Assembly: GCF_019977295.1 (NCBI RefSeq)
Contig: NZ_AP024651.1
Coordinates: 2,480,001 to 2,544,000, forward strand
Length of the DNA stretch: 64,000 bases
Source: Arthrobacter sp. StoSoilB20
Lineage (GTDB): Bacteria; Actinomycetota; Actinomycetes; Actinomycetales; Micrococcaceae
Direction of reading: 5' to 3'
Shown here: positions 33,867 to 42,638 of the stretch, piece by piece
Numbering within the stretch: the first letter of the stretch is position 1
How the letters are laid out: each line of letters opens with the position of its first letter
Notes under the pieces: model-generated
What the model was told of the DNA's origin: nothing
Databases searched by the model: none
What the model saw: only the letters and a program-made list of their open reading frames with translations
Translations under genes and position numbers: made by a program

Positions 33867-36473
33867 CTAAGCCGGGGCGGCTTGCGCCGTGAGCGCCCGG
33901 GCCAAGTGGCTTCTCTGCTCGATGACGATACGGCGCAATGCCCGGGGAGCGTCACTGTGGTCGGTCAACCATGTGTCCGTGCGTACCAGGACCGGGTGCT
34001 CCGAAGGCTGCATGCTTTCCGCCAGGTCCTGTGCCCCCGGGAACAGTCCGCGCACAATCCTGCCGGCTATCTCGATGCTGCGTTCGGCCCACACCCGTTC
34101 AAGGCATTCGAAGTAGGGTTCCACATAGGGTTCCAGAAGGGACGCCGGTCCCGTCATGAAGCCACCGATCGTTGCGCTCAGGATTTCGTTGGAAAGCCCC
34201 GTGCTGTTGACCGTGGAATCCCAGGCGGCTGCCTTGGTTGAGGCGTCGGGAATGGATGCCGCAGCAAGGGCATGACCCTCCCTTCCGGATGCCGTCTTGT
34301 CTGCCTGCAGTTCCCGGTCCAATTCGGCCCGGGACGCCTGGCCGTGGGCTGACAAAGCCTGCCAGAAGCTCCAACGTAGTTCTGCATCGACAGCCAGTCC
34401 TTCAATGACGACGCTGCCGTCCAGGATTCCCCGGAGCAAGGGGAGTTCGCTGTCCCCGTGCCGGGATACCTCCGCCAAGGTCCTTGCCCAGGCGAGCTGA
34501 TGGTCGGAGCCTGGATCTGCGGCCTTCATCCTGTCAGCGGCCACCGAGAGGAAATCCTTGCGTACACCTTCCCGGCCGGCTGCAGGAACGTAGCGTTCAA
34601 TGGCGGCAGAAGCGTTGCCCAGCACGTTCAACAGGACCCCGATGCCGGTCTCATCAGAGGCAAACTGCTCCACAGCCGCTACATAGCGCACGGCAGGCGT
34701 CACCCCGTCACGCGCGGAATCCCACAGTGCAGTCCAGCAGAGGGCGCGGGCCATGGGATCGCTGATTTTTCCAAGCGAGGCCCGGACAGTGTGTTCGGAA
34801 CCGGGATCGAGGCGGACCTTGGCGTAACTCAAGTCATCATCATTGACCAAAAGCAAAGCAGGACGGCGTTTGCCGTTCAACTGGGGCACCAGGGTACTGG
34901 GGCCGGTTACGTCGACCTCCAGGCTCTCGGAACGCACGAGCAGGCCTGAAGCATCAGCGTCGTACAGGCCCAGCCGCAACCGGTGCGGACGGAGTACTTG
35001 GTGGCCCGTGATGGGGTCGATGGCATCCTGCCGGAGCGTCACGGCACCAAGGACGCCGTTGTCGTCCACGATCTCCGCCGAAATGGTCGAGATACCGGAG
35101 GTCTGCAGCCATTGGCCGGCCCACTGGCCGAGATCCCTGCCGGACGCGGCGCTGAGGGCCAGGAGCAGATCCTGCAGGGAAGTATTCCCGAACTCATGAT
35201 CCCGGAAATACTGGCGGGAGCCGGCAATGAAAGCATCAAAGCCCACGTAGGCCACCAGCTGCTTCAGGACCGAAGCACCCTTGGCGTAGGTAATTCCATC
35301 AAAATTCTGCTTTGCCGCTTCGAGGTCCGGGATGTCGGCCACAATCGGGTGCGTCGTGGGCAACTGGTCCTGGACGTACGCCCAGGCTTTACGCTTGTTC
35401 GCGAAGTTCACCCATGCGGTGTCCCAATCGGTGGCACGGTCCACGCCAAGGGTGCCCATGTAGTCGGCGAACGACTCCTTCAGCCAGAGATCGTCCCACC
35501 AGTTCATGGTCACGAGGTCGCCGAACCACATGTGGGCCATCTCATGCATCAGCGTGTTGGCCCGGGCCTGGTACTGGGCGTCAGTGGCCCGGGAGGCGTA
35601 GACATACTTTTCCGTGAAGGTCACCAGGCCGGGGTTCTCCATGGCTCCGAGGTTGTACTCGGGCACGAAAGCCTGATCGTATTTTCCCCATGGGTAGGGG
35701 TAGTCGAACAGATCGTTGAAGAAGGCAAGCCCACTCTTGGTCAACCGGAACAGTTCGTCCGCGTCGAAGGACTCCGCCAAAGAGGCCCGGCAGAAAAGCG
35801 CCAGCGGCACCTCAAGCCGGGTGCCGTCGTCGAGCGTTGCTCCCCAGTGATCCGTGGCTTTGAAGTAGGGGCCAGCGAGCACAGTGGTGATGTACGTGGA
35901 CATGCGTTTGGTGGTGGCGAAGTCCCAGCGGGCGGCGCGGGCGTCTCCGCCCTCCGGGGTGCGGGATTCCTCCACCCCGTTGGACGCGACTTCCCAGCCT
36001 GCCGGGGCGATCACATGGAAAGTGAATTCGGCCTTGAGGTCCGGCTGTTCGAAGTTGGCGAAGACCCGCCGGCTGTCTGCGGGCTCGTATTGCGTGTAGA
36101 GGTAGCACTGGCCATCAGCGGGATCGACAAAGCGGTGCATGCCTTCACCGGAGCGGCTGTACAGGGCAGTGCCGGTGACGGTGACGGTGTTCTCGGCCGC
36201 CAGTCCTTCCAGGACTATCCTGTGGCGGTCCACGACGGACCCAACGTCCAGGGGTTGGCCGTTAAGGATCACGGACTGTACGCCACCGTGGATAAAATCC
36301 AGGAACGTGGCCGAACCCGGCATCGCTGAAAAGGTGATGGTGCTGGTACTCGGGTACCCGGGGACGGCGGGATCTTCCGCGTCGCGGACATCGAGGGTGA
36401 CGTCGTAGCTGTGGGTGGTGATCAGGGCTGAACGGGTGGCGGCTTCATCGCGCGATAGATTGTGATTCGACAC
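33867..36473 (-). CDS. pepN: aminopeptidase N (M1 family)
   Basis: 868-residue cytosolic metallo-aminopeptidase. Seen: the substrate motif GAMENPG, the zinc motif HEMAHMWFGDLVTMNWW with the third ligand in WLKESFADYMG, and the catalytic Tyr region. Length and domain order fit the Streptomyces/mycobacterial PepN type. GTG start four nt after the stop of the YeiH gene, so probably co-transcribed with it. Convergent with the lipoate ligase gene, 12 bp apart. Confidence 0.96.
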   Translation of the reverse strand: MSNHNLSRDEAATRSALITTHSYDVTLDVRDAEDPAVPGYPSTSTITFSAMPGSATFLDFIHGGVQSVILNGQPLDVGSVVDRHRIVLEGLAAENTVTVTGTALYSRSGEGMHRFVDPADGQCYLYTQYEPADSRRVFANFEQPDLKAEFTFHVIAPAGWEVASNGVEESRTPEGGDARAARWDFATTKRMSTYITTVLAGPYFKATDHWGATLDDGTRLEVPLALFCRASLAESFDADELFRLTKSGLAFFNDLFDYPYPWGKYDQAFVPEYNLGAMENPGLVTFTEKYVYASRATDAQYQARANTLMHEMAHMWFGDLVTMNWWDDLWLKESFADYMGTLGVDRATDWDTAWVNFANKRKAWAYVQDQLPTTHPIVADIPDLEAAKQNFDGITYAKGASVLKQLVAYVGFDAFIAGSRQYFRDHEFGNTSLQDLLLALSAASGRDLGQWAGQWLQTSGISTISAEIVDDNGVLGAVTLRQDAIDPITGHQVLRPHRLRLGLYDADASGLLVRSESLEVDVTGPSTLVPQLNGKRRPALLLVNDDDLSYAKVRLDPGSEHTVRASLGKISDPMARALCWTALWDSARDGVTPAVRYVAAVEQFASDETGIGVLLNVLGNASAAIERYVPAAGREGVRKDFLSVAADRMKAADPGSDHQLAWARTLAEVSRHGDSELPLLRGILDGSVVIEGLAVDAELRWSFWQALSAHGQASRAELDRELQADKTASGREGHALAAASIPDASTKAAAWDSTVNSTGLSNEILSATIGGFMTGPASLLEPYVEPYFECLERVWAERSIEIAGRIVRGLFPGAQDLAESMQPSEHPVLVRTDTWLTDHSDAPRALRRIVIEQRSHLARALTAQAAPA

Positions 36474-36477
36474 ACAG

Positions 36478-37527
36478 CTATCTAATCATGATCAAAGCGG
36501 CCCCCAGGCCCAGTGATGCGATGAGCAGCCACGAGCCCAAAGCGACCAGGACGGCACGACCACCGGTATGGATCAGGGTCCTGATGCGGACCGCCGAGCC
36601 CAGTCCGAAGAGGGCTGTTGCCAGAAGGATGTCCTGCACCGCCGCAGCGCTCTCCAAAACAGCCGGCGGGGCCCAATCCAGGGATCGAACAGCCACCATG
36701 GCGAGGAAACCCACCACGAAGAGGGGGACGATCGGGGGAAACCTGCCATCCTGGCTGCCCGACCCGTCCGTGGCGCCGCTGGCGCGCTCACGTAGGTGGA
36801 GTATCCGTTGGTGCAGCCCGGCCGTGGCGGTTATCGGTGCCAGCAGGACAACCCTGGTCAATTTCACGACGACGGCGATCGCCAGTGCGGATGTCCCTGC
36901 CGTTTGGGCGGTGGCCACCACCTGGCCAACGTCATGGACGGAGGCACCGGTCCAGGCACCAAACTGTTCAGGAGACAGGCCAAGAGGGTGCATCAGCAGC
37001 GGCAGCACGCCAATGGCCAACGTGCCGCAGAGGGTTACCAGCGCTACCGGCAGGACGGTGTCCTGGTGCCTGATCCGCCGGACAGCCGCCATGGCACCAA
37101 TGGCCGAGGCACCGCAGATGGAAAAACCCGTGGCGATCAACAAAGCCGCCTCACCAGGGAGACGCAATAGACGCGCAAGGCCATACGTGCCGGCGAAACT
37201 CATCAGAACCACACCTGCAATCAGCAGCAGCGCCAGCCAGCCCAGTCCCAGGACATCGCCCATGCTGACTTTGAGTCCCAGCAGGACAATCCCTGCACGC
37301 ATGAGGTGTTTCCCCGCGAAGTCCAGTCCAGGCCGGGCGCGCCCCGCGGTCAGGACCGCCGTGCCCGGTATATTTGCTGAGAGCAGGCCCAAGGCAACAG
37401 CGAGCGTCATGGCGGGAACCGCCGGAACCACCGTGTGGATTGCGAAGGCAAGACCCGCAGCGGCGACGCTCAGGACCAACCCGGGCCCCAGCCGGGACAG
37501 CTGGGGCGCAGGACTGTTGAAGGGCAT
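36478..37527 (-). CDS. YeiH family (UPF0324) putative exporter
   Basis: 349-residue membrane protein with ten hydrophobic segments. Seen: DFAGKHLMRAGIVLLGLKVS, ATGFSICGASAIGAM, FGAWTGASVHDVGQVVA and the C-terminal LLATALFGLGSAVRI, all characteristic of YeiH. Often annotated as a sulfate exporter, but transport has not been shown for most members. Immediately upstream of pepN. Confidence 0.9.
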   Translation of the reverse strand: MPFNSPAPQLSRLGPGLVLSVAAAGLAFAIHTVVPAVPAMTLAVALGLLSANIPGTAVLTAGRARPGLDFAGKHLMRAGIVLLGLKVSMGDVLGLGWLALLLIAGVVLMSFAGTYGLARLLRLPGEAALLIATGFSICGASAIGAMAAVRRIRHQDTVLPVALVTLCGTLAIGVLPLLMHPLGLSPEQFGAWTGASVHDVGQVVATAQTAGTSALAIAVVVKLTRVVLLAPITATAGLHQRILHLRERASGATDGSGSQDGRFPPIVPLFVVGFLAMVAVRSLDWAPPAVLESAAAVQDILLATALFGLGSAVRIRTLIHTGGRAVLVALGSWLLIASLGLGAALIMIR

Positions 37528-37638
37528 GCCTCAACCCTGCCGGATGAGGGCACGGAAAGGCGAACCGGGAGCATCCGGAAACCGCGACACAATCAGTGCG
37601 TAATGCGCTCGACTCAAAAAGGTGATTACCTGAATCCC

Positions 37639-39195
37639 ATGTCTGACCTTTTCCAGGATTACTCCGAGGCCGCTGCGCGCAGCGGCGCCTATGACGAGAT
37701 GTTTGCCCCCGGCCACGTTGCCAGAAAATCCTACGGTCAGGTTTCCGGCGCCTTGCGGGAGCTGTCCCTGGCCGATGTGACGGCCCGTGCAGACTCCATG
37801 GCCCGGACGTTCCTGGACCGCGGAGTCACCTTCGACTACGCGGGGGAGGAGCGCCCGTTCCCCTTGGACATTGTGCCCCGGGTCATTCCCGCCGATGAGT
37901 GGAATGTCCTGGAGCGCGGCGTGGCCCAGCGGGTCAAGGCACTGGAGGCGTTCCTTAATGACGTCTATGGCCGGATGGCGGTAGTGACAGACGGGGTGAT
38001 ACCCCGGCAGCTGATCACCACCAGCGCCCACTTCCACCGGGCAGTCCACGGTTTCGAACCATCCGGTGGTGTCCGCGTCCATGTATCAGGCATCGACGTC
38101 GTCCGTGACGCTGCCGGGACCTTCAGGGTACTCGAGGACAACGTCCGGGTTCCCTCCGGCGTCAGCTACGTCCTGGAGAACCGAAGGGCCATGGCCAAGG
38201 GCCTGCCTGAGGCTTTCGGCCAGCAGCACATCCGCCCCGTGGAAGAGTATCCACGGCGGCTTCTTTCAGCACTTCGCAAGACTGCACCGGCGGGCGTGGA
38301 CGATCCCACAGTGGTGGTCCTGACGCCGGGCGTTTTCAACAGCGCCTACTTTGAGCACACGCTCCTTGCCGGTCTCATGGGCGTTGAACTGGTGGAAGGC
38401 CGTGACCTCATTTGCCGCGGCAACCGTGTCTACATGCGGACCACCGCGGGTGAACAGCGAGTGGACGTCATCTACAAGCGCATCGACGACGACTTCCTGG
38501 ATCCCCTCCAGTTCCGTTCCGACTCCATGCTCGGATGCCCCGGGCTGGTCAACGCAGCACGCGCCGGGGGAGTGACAATAGCCAACGCTGTAGGCAACGG
38601 CGTAGCTGATGACAAGCTCGTGTACAGTTACGTCCCTGACCTGATCCGGTACTACCTTCATGAAGAGCCGATCATCGCCAACGTCGACACTTTCCGGCTT
38701 GAGGAAAAGGAAGCCAGGGAGCACGTGCTGGACCGCCTTGATGAACTGGTGGTCAAGCCTGTTGATGGTTCAGGGGGCAAGGGTTTGGTCATTGGACCCG
38801 ATGCCACCAAGGACGAGCTTGAAGCCCTGCGTAAACGGGTCATCGCTGATCCCCGCGGGTGGATCGCCCAGCCGGTCCTGCAGCTGTCAACCGTGCCGAC
38901 GCTCTCCGGGGACAAATTTGGTCCCCGCCACGTGGACCTGCGGCCCTTCGCAGTCAACGACGGCGACGACGTCTGGGTCCTGCCCGGCGGCCTCACCCGG
39001 GTGGCCCTGAAGGAAGGTTCCTTGATTGTGAACTCCAGCCAGGGCGGCGGTTCCAAGGACACCTGGGTCCTGGCCGACTCGCCGAAACTTCCCGCTGAGG
39101 TCATCCCACGCCAGTCCGTGACGCTCCGCGAACAAGTATCCGTGTGGCCCGTGGAAAGCAACTGGCGTGACCGCCAAACGGAGCAGCAACAGTGA
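37639..39195 (+). CDS. circularly permuted type 2 ATP-grasp protein
   Basis: 518 residues. Seen: the family start MSDLFQDYSEAAARSGAYDE, DIVPRVIPADEW, VSGIDVVRDAAGTFRVLEDN, YKRIDDDFLDPL and the ATP-binding region LVVKPVDGSGGKGLVIG followed by RHVDLRPFAV, an order permuted relative to classical ATP-grasp enzymes. ATP-grasp enzymes join a carboxylate to an amine or thiol through an acyl phosphate; this family is predicted to form amide bonds. First gene of a three-gene unit with alpha-E and transglutaminase proteins. ATG 37639; upstream AAGGTG. Confidence 0.92.
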   Translation: MSDLFQDYSEAAARSGAYDEMFAPGHVARKSYGQVSGALRELSLADVTARADSMARTFLDRGVTFDYAGEERPFPLDIVPRVIPADEWNVLERGVAQRVKALEAFLNDVYGRMAVVTDGVIPRQLITTSAHFHRAVHGFEPSGGVRVHVSGIDVVRDAAGTFRVLEDNVRVPSGVSYVLENRRAMAKGLPEAFGQQHIRPVEEYPRRLLSALRKTAPAGVDDPTVVVLTPGVFNSAYFEHTLLAGLMGVELVEGRDLICRGNRVYMRTTAGEQRVDVIYKRIDDDFLDPLQFRSDSMLGCPGLVNAARAGGVTIANAVGNGVADDKLVYSYVPDLIRYYLHEEPIIANVDTFRLEEKEAREHVLDRLDELVVKPVDGSGGKGLVIGPDATKDELEALRKRVIADPRGWIAQPVLQLSTVPTLSGDKFGPRHVDLRPFAVNDGDDVWVLPGGLTRVALKEGSLIVNSSQGGGSKDTWVLADSPKLPAEVIPRQSVTLREQVSVWPVESNWRDRQTEQQQ

Positions 39196-39250
39196 CCCCG
39201 CTCCACCACCATTTGAACTTCGACCTGCACCACTCGAAGGAGGCAGTTCC

Positions 39251-40177
39251 ATGCTGAGCCGTATTGCTGAGTCTCTCTTTTGGATCGGACGCTACGTAGA
39301 ACGTGCCGACGGTACGTCCCGGATCCTTGACGTCCACCTCGAACGGCTGAACCACCTGCCCCTTGAGGAGCAGCGGAGCGTGGCCAGGGAACTCCTCGCC
39401 GTCATGGGTGCCAAGCCCCAAAGCGAGGATTTTGGCCTTCCTGAACTCCTTCATGCCCTGGCTTATGACAAGCAGAGCGCTTCTTCCATAGCCGGCTCCC
39501 TCGGTGCAGCACGCGAGAACGCGCGGCGTGCACGGGAAACCGTCTCGCAATCCCTGTGGGAAAGCCTCAACACCACCTATTACGGCCTTAACCAGCACCG
39601 CAAGGACGTTGTGGGAACCTACCGTTTCTGCAACTGGGTCCTGGAGCGGACGGCCATGGTCCGGGGACTTGCGGACACCACCGTCAGCCACGACGAGAGC
39701 TGGTTGTTCATGGTCCTTGGCCGTTCCCTGGAGCGGGCAGACATGACTGCCCGCATGCTCTCTACGAGGGATGTCCAGTCCGCGGGAATGTCCTGGGTCA
39801 ACATGCTCCGGTGCGCCGGGGCCTACGAATCCTTCATCCGGACCCGCAGGGCCGCATTCGGAGACCAGCACGCAGCTGAATTCCTGCTTCTGGACCGGTT
39901 GTTCCCGCGGTCCATCGTCTACGCGCTGCGTGATGCGGATGAGTGCCTTGCCAAGCTGGATCCATCAGCACAGCGTGTGGGCTTCATCAATGATGCCCGT
40001 CGAATAGTTGGCCAGGCCCGCACGTTCCTTGAGTTCCACCGCACAGACGATCTCATGTCGGAGCTGCCCGAGCACATGGAACGTGTGCAGAAGGCCGTGA
40101 CGCAGGCGTCCGATGCGATTTCCCGTAAGTACTTCAATCAGGCTGATGAGCACGCCTGGGTGGGAGAAGTTTCATGA
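39251..40177 (+). CDS. alpha-E domain protein
   Basis: 308-residue helical protein. Seen: the diagnostic N terminus MLSRIAESLFWIGRYVERAD, repeated acidic/Arg pairs such as MVLGRSLERADMTARML and RFCNWVLERTAMVRG, and FLLLDRLFPRSIVYALRDADE. Alpha-E proteins occur almost always with a permuted ATP-grasp protein and a transglutaminase; the enzymatic function is unproven. ATG 39251 has a strong GAAGGAGG. Overlaps the transglutaminase gene by four bases. Confidence 0.92.
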   Translation: MLSRIAESLFWIGRYVERADGTSRILDVHLERLNHLPLEEQRSVARELLAVMGAKPQSEDFGLPELLHALAYDKQSASSIAGSLGAARENARRARETVSQSLWESLNTTYYGLNQHRKDVVGTYRFCNWVLERTAMVRGLADTTVSHDESWLFMVLGRSLERADMTARMLSTRDVQSAGMSWVNMLRCAGAYESFIRTRRAAFGDQHAAEFLLLDRLFPRSIVYALRDADECLAKLDPSAQRVGFINDARRIVGQARTFLEFHRTDDLMSELPEHMERVQKAVTQASDAISRKYFNQADEHAWVGEVS

Positions 40178-41025
40178 CCCGGCTGAGCATCGTCCACAAG
40201 ACGGCCTACAAGTACAACCGCCGCGTGACGTTGTCCTACAACGAGGCCCGGATGACCCCATTGACCGACGGCCAGCAAGTGGTCCTCGAGTCCTCCTTGA
40301 AGGTCTCGCCCAACCAGGCGTCCGTCAGCACGTACCGTGACTACTGGGGTACCCGCGTCACGGCGTTTGATATGCAGATGCCGCACGAGAGCCTCGAAGT
40401 CCTCGCCACAGCCACCGTGGAAGTTCACCGCACCGAACGCGTGGCAGTGGAGGACGACATCGTCGGGTGGGACGTCATTGCCTCGGACAAGGTCCAGGAC
40501 GACTTCAGCGACTGGCTGCCCCAGTCCAGGCTCAGTGGGCCCGGAGAGGAAGTCCTGGGCATTGTCCCCGGCGTTGTCGAGGGAAAGAATCCCCACGAGG
40601 CGGCCTTGGCCGTGTTCGCCTGGATGGCCGGGGAAATGACCTACATGAAGGGTTCCACCGGCGTCACCACCAACGCCGAGCAAGCATGGTCCCAGCGCCA
40701 GGGCGTATGCCAGGACCTGGCGCATTTGGCTATCGGGGCCCTGCGTTGCAGCGGCATCCCTGCCCGCTATGTTTCCGGGTACATCCATCCCAGGTCCTCG
40801 GCGGACATCGGCGAAACCGTTGCAGGGCAGTCGCACGCGTGGCTGGAATGGTGGGATGGGGAATGGCGCAGCTGGGACCCCACCAACCACAAGCCCGCAG
40901 GTGACTATCACGTCACTGTGGCCCGCGGACGTGACTACCGCGATGTTCCCCCGTTGAAAGGCATCCTGTCCGGAGGTGGAGGTTCGGGACTCTCCGTATC
41001 AGTGGAGATCACCCGCCTGGCCTAG
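40174..41025 (+). CDS. transglutaminase-like cysteine protease family protein
   Basis: 283 residues. Seen: an N-terminal beta domain (LSIVHKTAYKYNRRVTLSYNEARM) and a transglutaminase core with the triad Cys in RQGVCQDLAHLA, His in QSHAWLEWWDG and Asp in WDPTNH. No signal peptide, so it should act in the cytoplasm. In this family the fold more often cleaves peptide or isopeptide bonds than cross-links; with the ATP-grasp partner it could edit or reverse a peptide tag. Last gene of the operon. Confidence 0.92.
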   Translation: MTRLSIVHKTAYKYNRRVTLSYNEARMTPLTDGQQVVLESSLKVSPNQASVSTYRDYWGTRVTAFDMQMPHESLEVLATATVEVHRTERVAVEDDIVGWDVIASDKVQDDFSDWLPQSRLSGPGEEVLGIVPGVVEGKNPHEAALAVFAWMAGEMTYMKGSTGVTTNAEQAWSQRQGVCQDLAHLAIGALRCSGIPARYVSGYIHPRSSADIGETVAGQSHAWLEWWDGEWRSWDPTNHKPAGDYHVTVARGRDYRDVPPLKGILSGGGGSGLSVSVEITRLA

Positions 41026-41053
41026 GCGTTGAAGCGCACAGGAACGTGAAAAC

Positions 41054-41092
41054 AGCGAAGGCCCTTAAGAGTTGCTCTTAAGGGCCTTCGCT
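41054..41092. terminator. long hairpin between convergent genes
   Basis: Perfect 18-bp stem (41054-41071 with 41075-41092) and a 3-nt loop TTG. No T tract; the I-shaped terminator form common in actinobacteria. Separates the transglutaminase gene from the zinc-ribbon SDR gene. Confidence 0.85.
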
Positions 41093-41113
41093 GTGATCAG
41101 GCTCGGGGAACGG

Positions 41114-42565
41114 TCACCAGGGTGAGGGCTTGTAGTCCTTCAGGAAGACACCGTACTGGTCCTCGCCCTTTTCGCCCATCACGATGGGGTCGTAGACCCG
41201 CGCGGCTCCATCCACCAGGTCCAACGGCGCATGGAAGCCTTCCTCCATAAGCCGGACCTTCGTGTAGTGCGGACGCTCGTCGGTGATCCATCCGGTGTCC
41301 ACGGCAGTCATCAGAATGCCGTCGGAATCCAGCATTTCCTGGGCGCTGGTGCGGGTCATCATGTTCAATGCGGCCTTGGCCATATTGGTGTGGGGGTGTC
41401 CGGGGCCCTTGTAAGCGCGGGAGAACTGTCCCTCCATGGCCGAGACGTTGACAATGTATTTCCTGTGCGCAGTGGACCGCTTCATGGCATCGCGCAGACG
41501 GCTGACCAGCAGGAAGGGGGCCGTGACATTGCAGAGTTGGACCTCGAGCATCTCCAGGGGGTCCACTTCGTCCACCACCTGGGTCCAGCTGTTGATGGAG
41601 GCGAGGTCCGGGACCAGTCCGCCGGCGTCGATCGCTGTTCCCGACTCGATCCGTTCCAGCGAAGCCGATCCTGTGGACAGTGCCAACGAGGTGATCGCGT
41701 CCCCTGCCAGGACCGGGTGCTCGGTAACGCTGCTGGCCAGGGCCAGGGGGTGCTTGTCATGGGCATGGCCGAACGTGACCAGCTCCGGACCACCGTTGGC
41801 GGCTTCCAAAGCGGCAGGCAATGGCTCGTCCTCGGCATCGACCAAGGGCTTGTAGGCGTTGCCGGAGCGCCGCACTGTCTGGGCTGCGTTGTTGATGATG
41901 ATGTCCAGCGGCCCGGCCTCGTTGAGGGAGTCTGTCAGGGCCATGACCTGAGCCGGGTCACGGAGGTCGATGCCCACAATCCGGAGACGGTGCAGCCACT
42001 CACCGCTGTCTTCCATGGCAGCGAAGCGACGGGCCGCGTCCTTGGGGAAGCGGGTAGTGATGGTGGTGTGGGCGCCATCGCGGAGCAGGCGAAGGGCGAT
42101 GTACATGCCGATCTTGGCGCGTCCACCCGTCAGCAGGGCCCTGCGTCCTGTGAGGTCGGTGCGGGCGTCGCGCTTGCTGTGGCTGAATGCAGCACATTCC
42201 GGGCAGAGCTGGTGATAGAAGGCATCAACCTGCGTGTAGTGCTTCTTGCAGATGTAACAGGGACGCGAACGGATGAGGTGGCCGGCGATCTCACCGGTGG
42301 CAGAAGGTTCCAGCTTGTTGCCGCGGGTCTCATCATCGATGCGGTCCGGAGCGGCAGTGGCCGTCAAGGCGATGACTGCGCGGTCGGCCTCCGCGATGGA
42401 GTCGCGCTTGGTAACCCTGCGGTGCCGTTTGACGGCTTTGAACATCTTGCCGGTGGCACGGCGGACTGCAACGTAGTCCGGGTGCTCTTCGTCATAGACG
42501 TGGATCGTGGTCAGAACCTTGAGGCAGGCCTGGATCTCTTCAGGCGTCAGATCGGTGGAGCTCAT
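41114..42565 (-). CDS. SDR family protein with N-terminal zinc ribbon
   Basis: 483 residues, far longer than a usual SDR. Seen: a charged helical N-terminal region (1-100), a zinc-ribbon pattern Cys103-x2-Cys106 ... Cys121-x2-Cys124 (CYICKKHY, CPECAAF), then a Rossmann fold with TGGRAKIG (146-153), IIINNAAQTVRR and NVSAMEGQFSR. The usual YxxxK is replaced by TNMAK in PHTNMAKAALNMM, so the Tyr acid/base is missing or supplied elsewhere. Function unknown; nucleotide binding plus zinc suggests a sensor or atypical reductase. TAAAAT lies 7 nt before the ATG (leaderless pattern). Lies downstream of glgC on the same strand. Confidence 0.88.
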   Translation of the reverse strand: MSSTDLTPEEIQACLKVLTTIHVYDEEHPDYVAVRRATGKMFKAVKRHRRVTKRDSIAEADRAVIALTATAAPDRIDDETRGNKLEPSATGEIAGHLIRSRPCYICKKHYTQVDAFYHQLCPECAAFSHSKRDARTDLTGRRALLTGGRAKIGMYIALRLLRDGAHTTITTRFPKDAARRFAAMEDSGEWLHRLRIVGIDLRDPAQVMALTDSLNEAGPLDIIINNAAQTVRRSGNAYKPLVDAEDEPLPAALEAANGGPELVTFGHAHDKHPLALASSVTEHPVLAGDAITSLALSTGSASLERIESGTAIDAGGLVPDLASINSWTQVVDEVDPLEMLEVQLCNVTAPFLLVSRLRDAMKRSTAHRKYIVNVSAMEGQFSRAYKGPGHPHTNMAKAALNMMTRTSAQEMLDSDGILMTAVDTGWITDERPHYTKVRLMEEGFHAPLDLVDGAARVYDPIVMGEKGEDQYGVFLKDYKPSPW

Positions 42566-42572
42566 TGACCTG

Positions 42573-42578
42573 ATTTTA
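42573..42578 (-). promoter_or_regulatory. -10 box for leaderless zinc-ribbon SDR transcript
   Basis: TAAAAT on the minus strand, 7 nt before the ATG at 42565; near-consensus. Confidence 0.5.
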
Positions 42579-42638
42579 CAGCCTTGGGAGCCTGTGGCCT
42601 GCCTCGGGTTCCGGCGACGTCAGTGCAGTGCCCGCACC

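Noticed and set aside
34983..36329. 448-codon plus-strand open frame
   Set aside because: Antisense to pepN, whose motifs are clear; no recognisable domain.
36473..36490. Leaderless promoter for pepN
   Set aside because: TAGATA lies 5 nt upstream, but it overlaps the end of the YeiH gene and does not match TANNNT; co-transcription is more likely.
41231..42568. 445-codon plus-strand open frame
   Set aside because: Antisense to the zinc-ribbon SDR, which has conserved motifs and a promoter.
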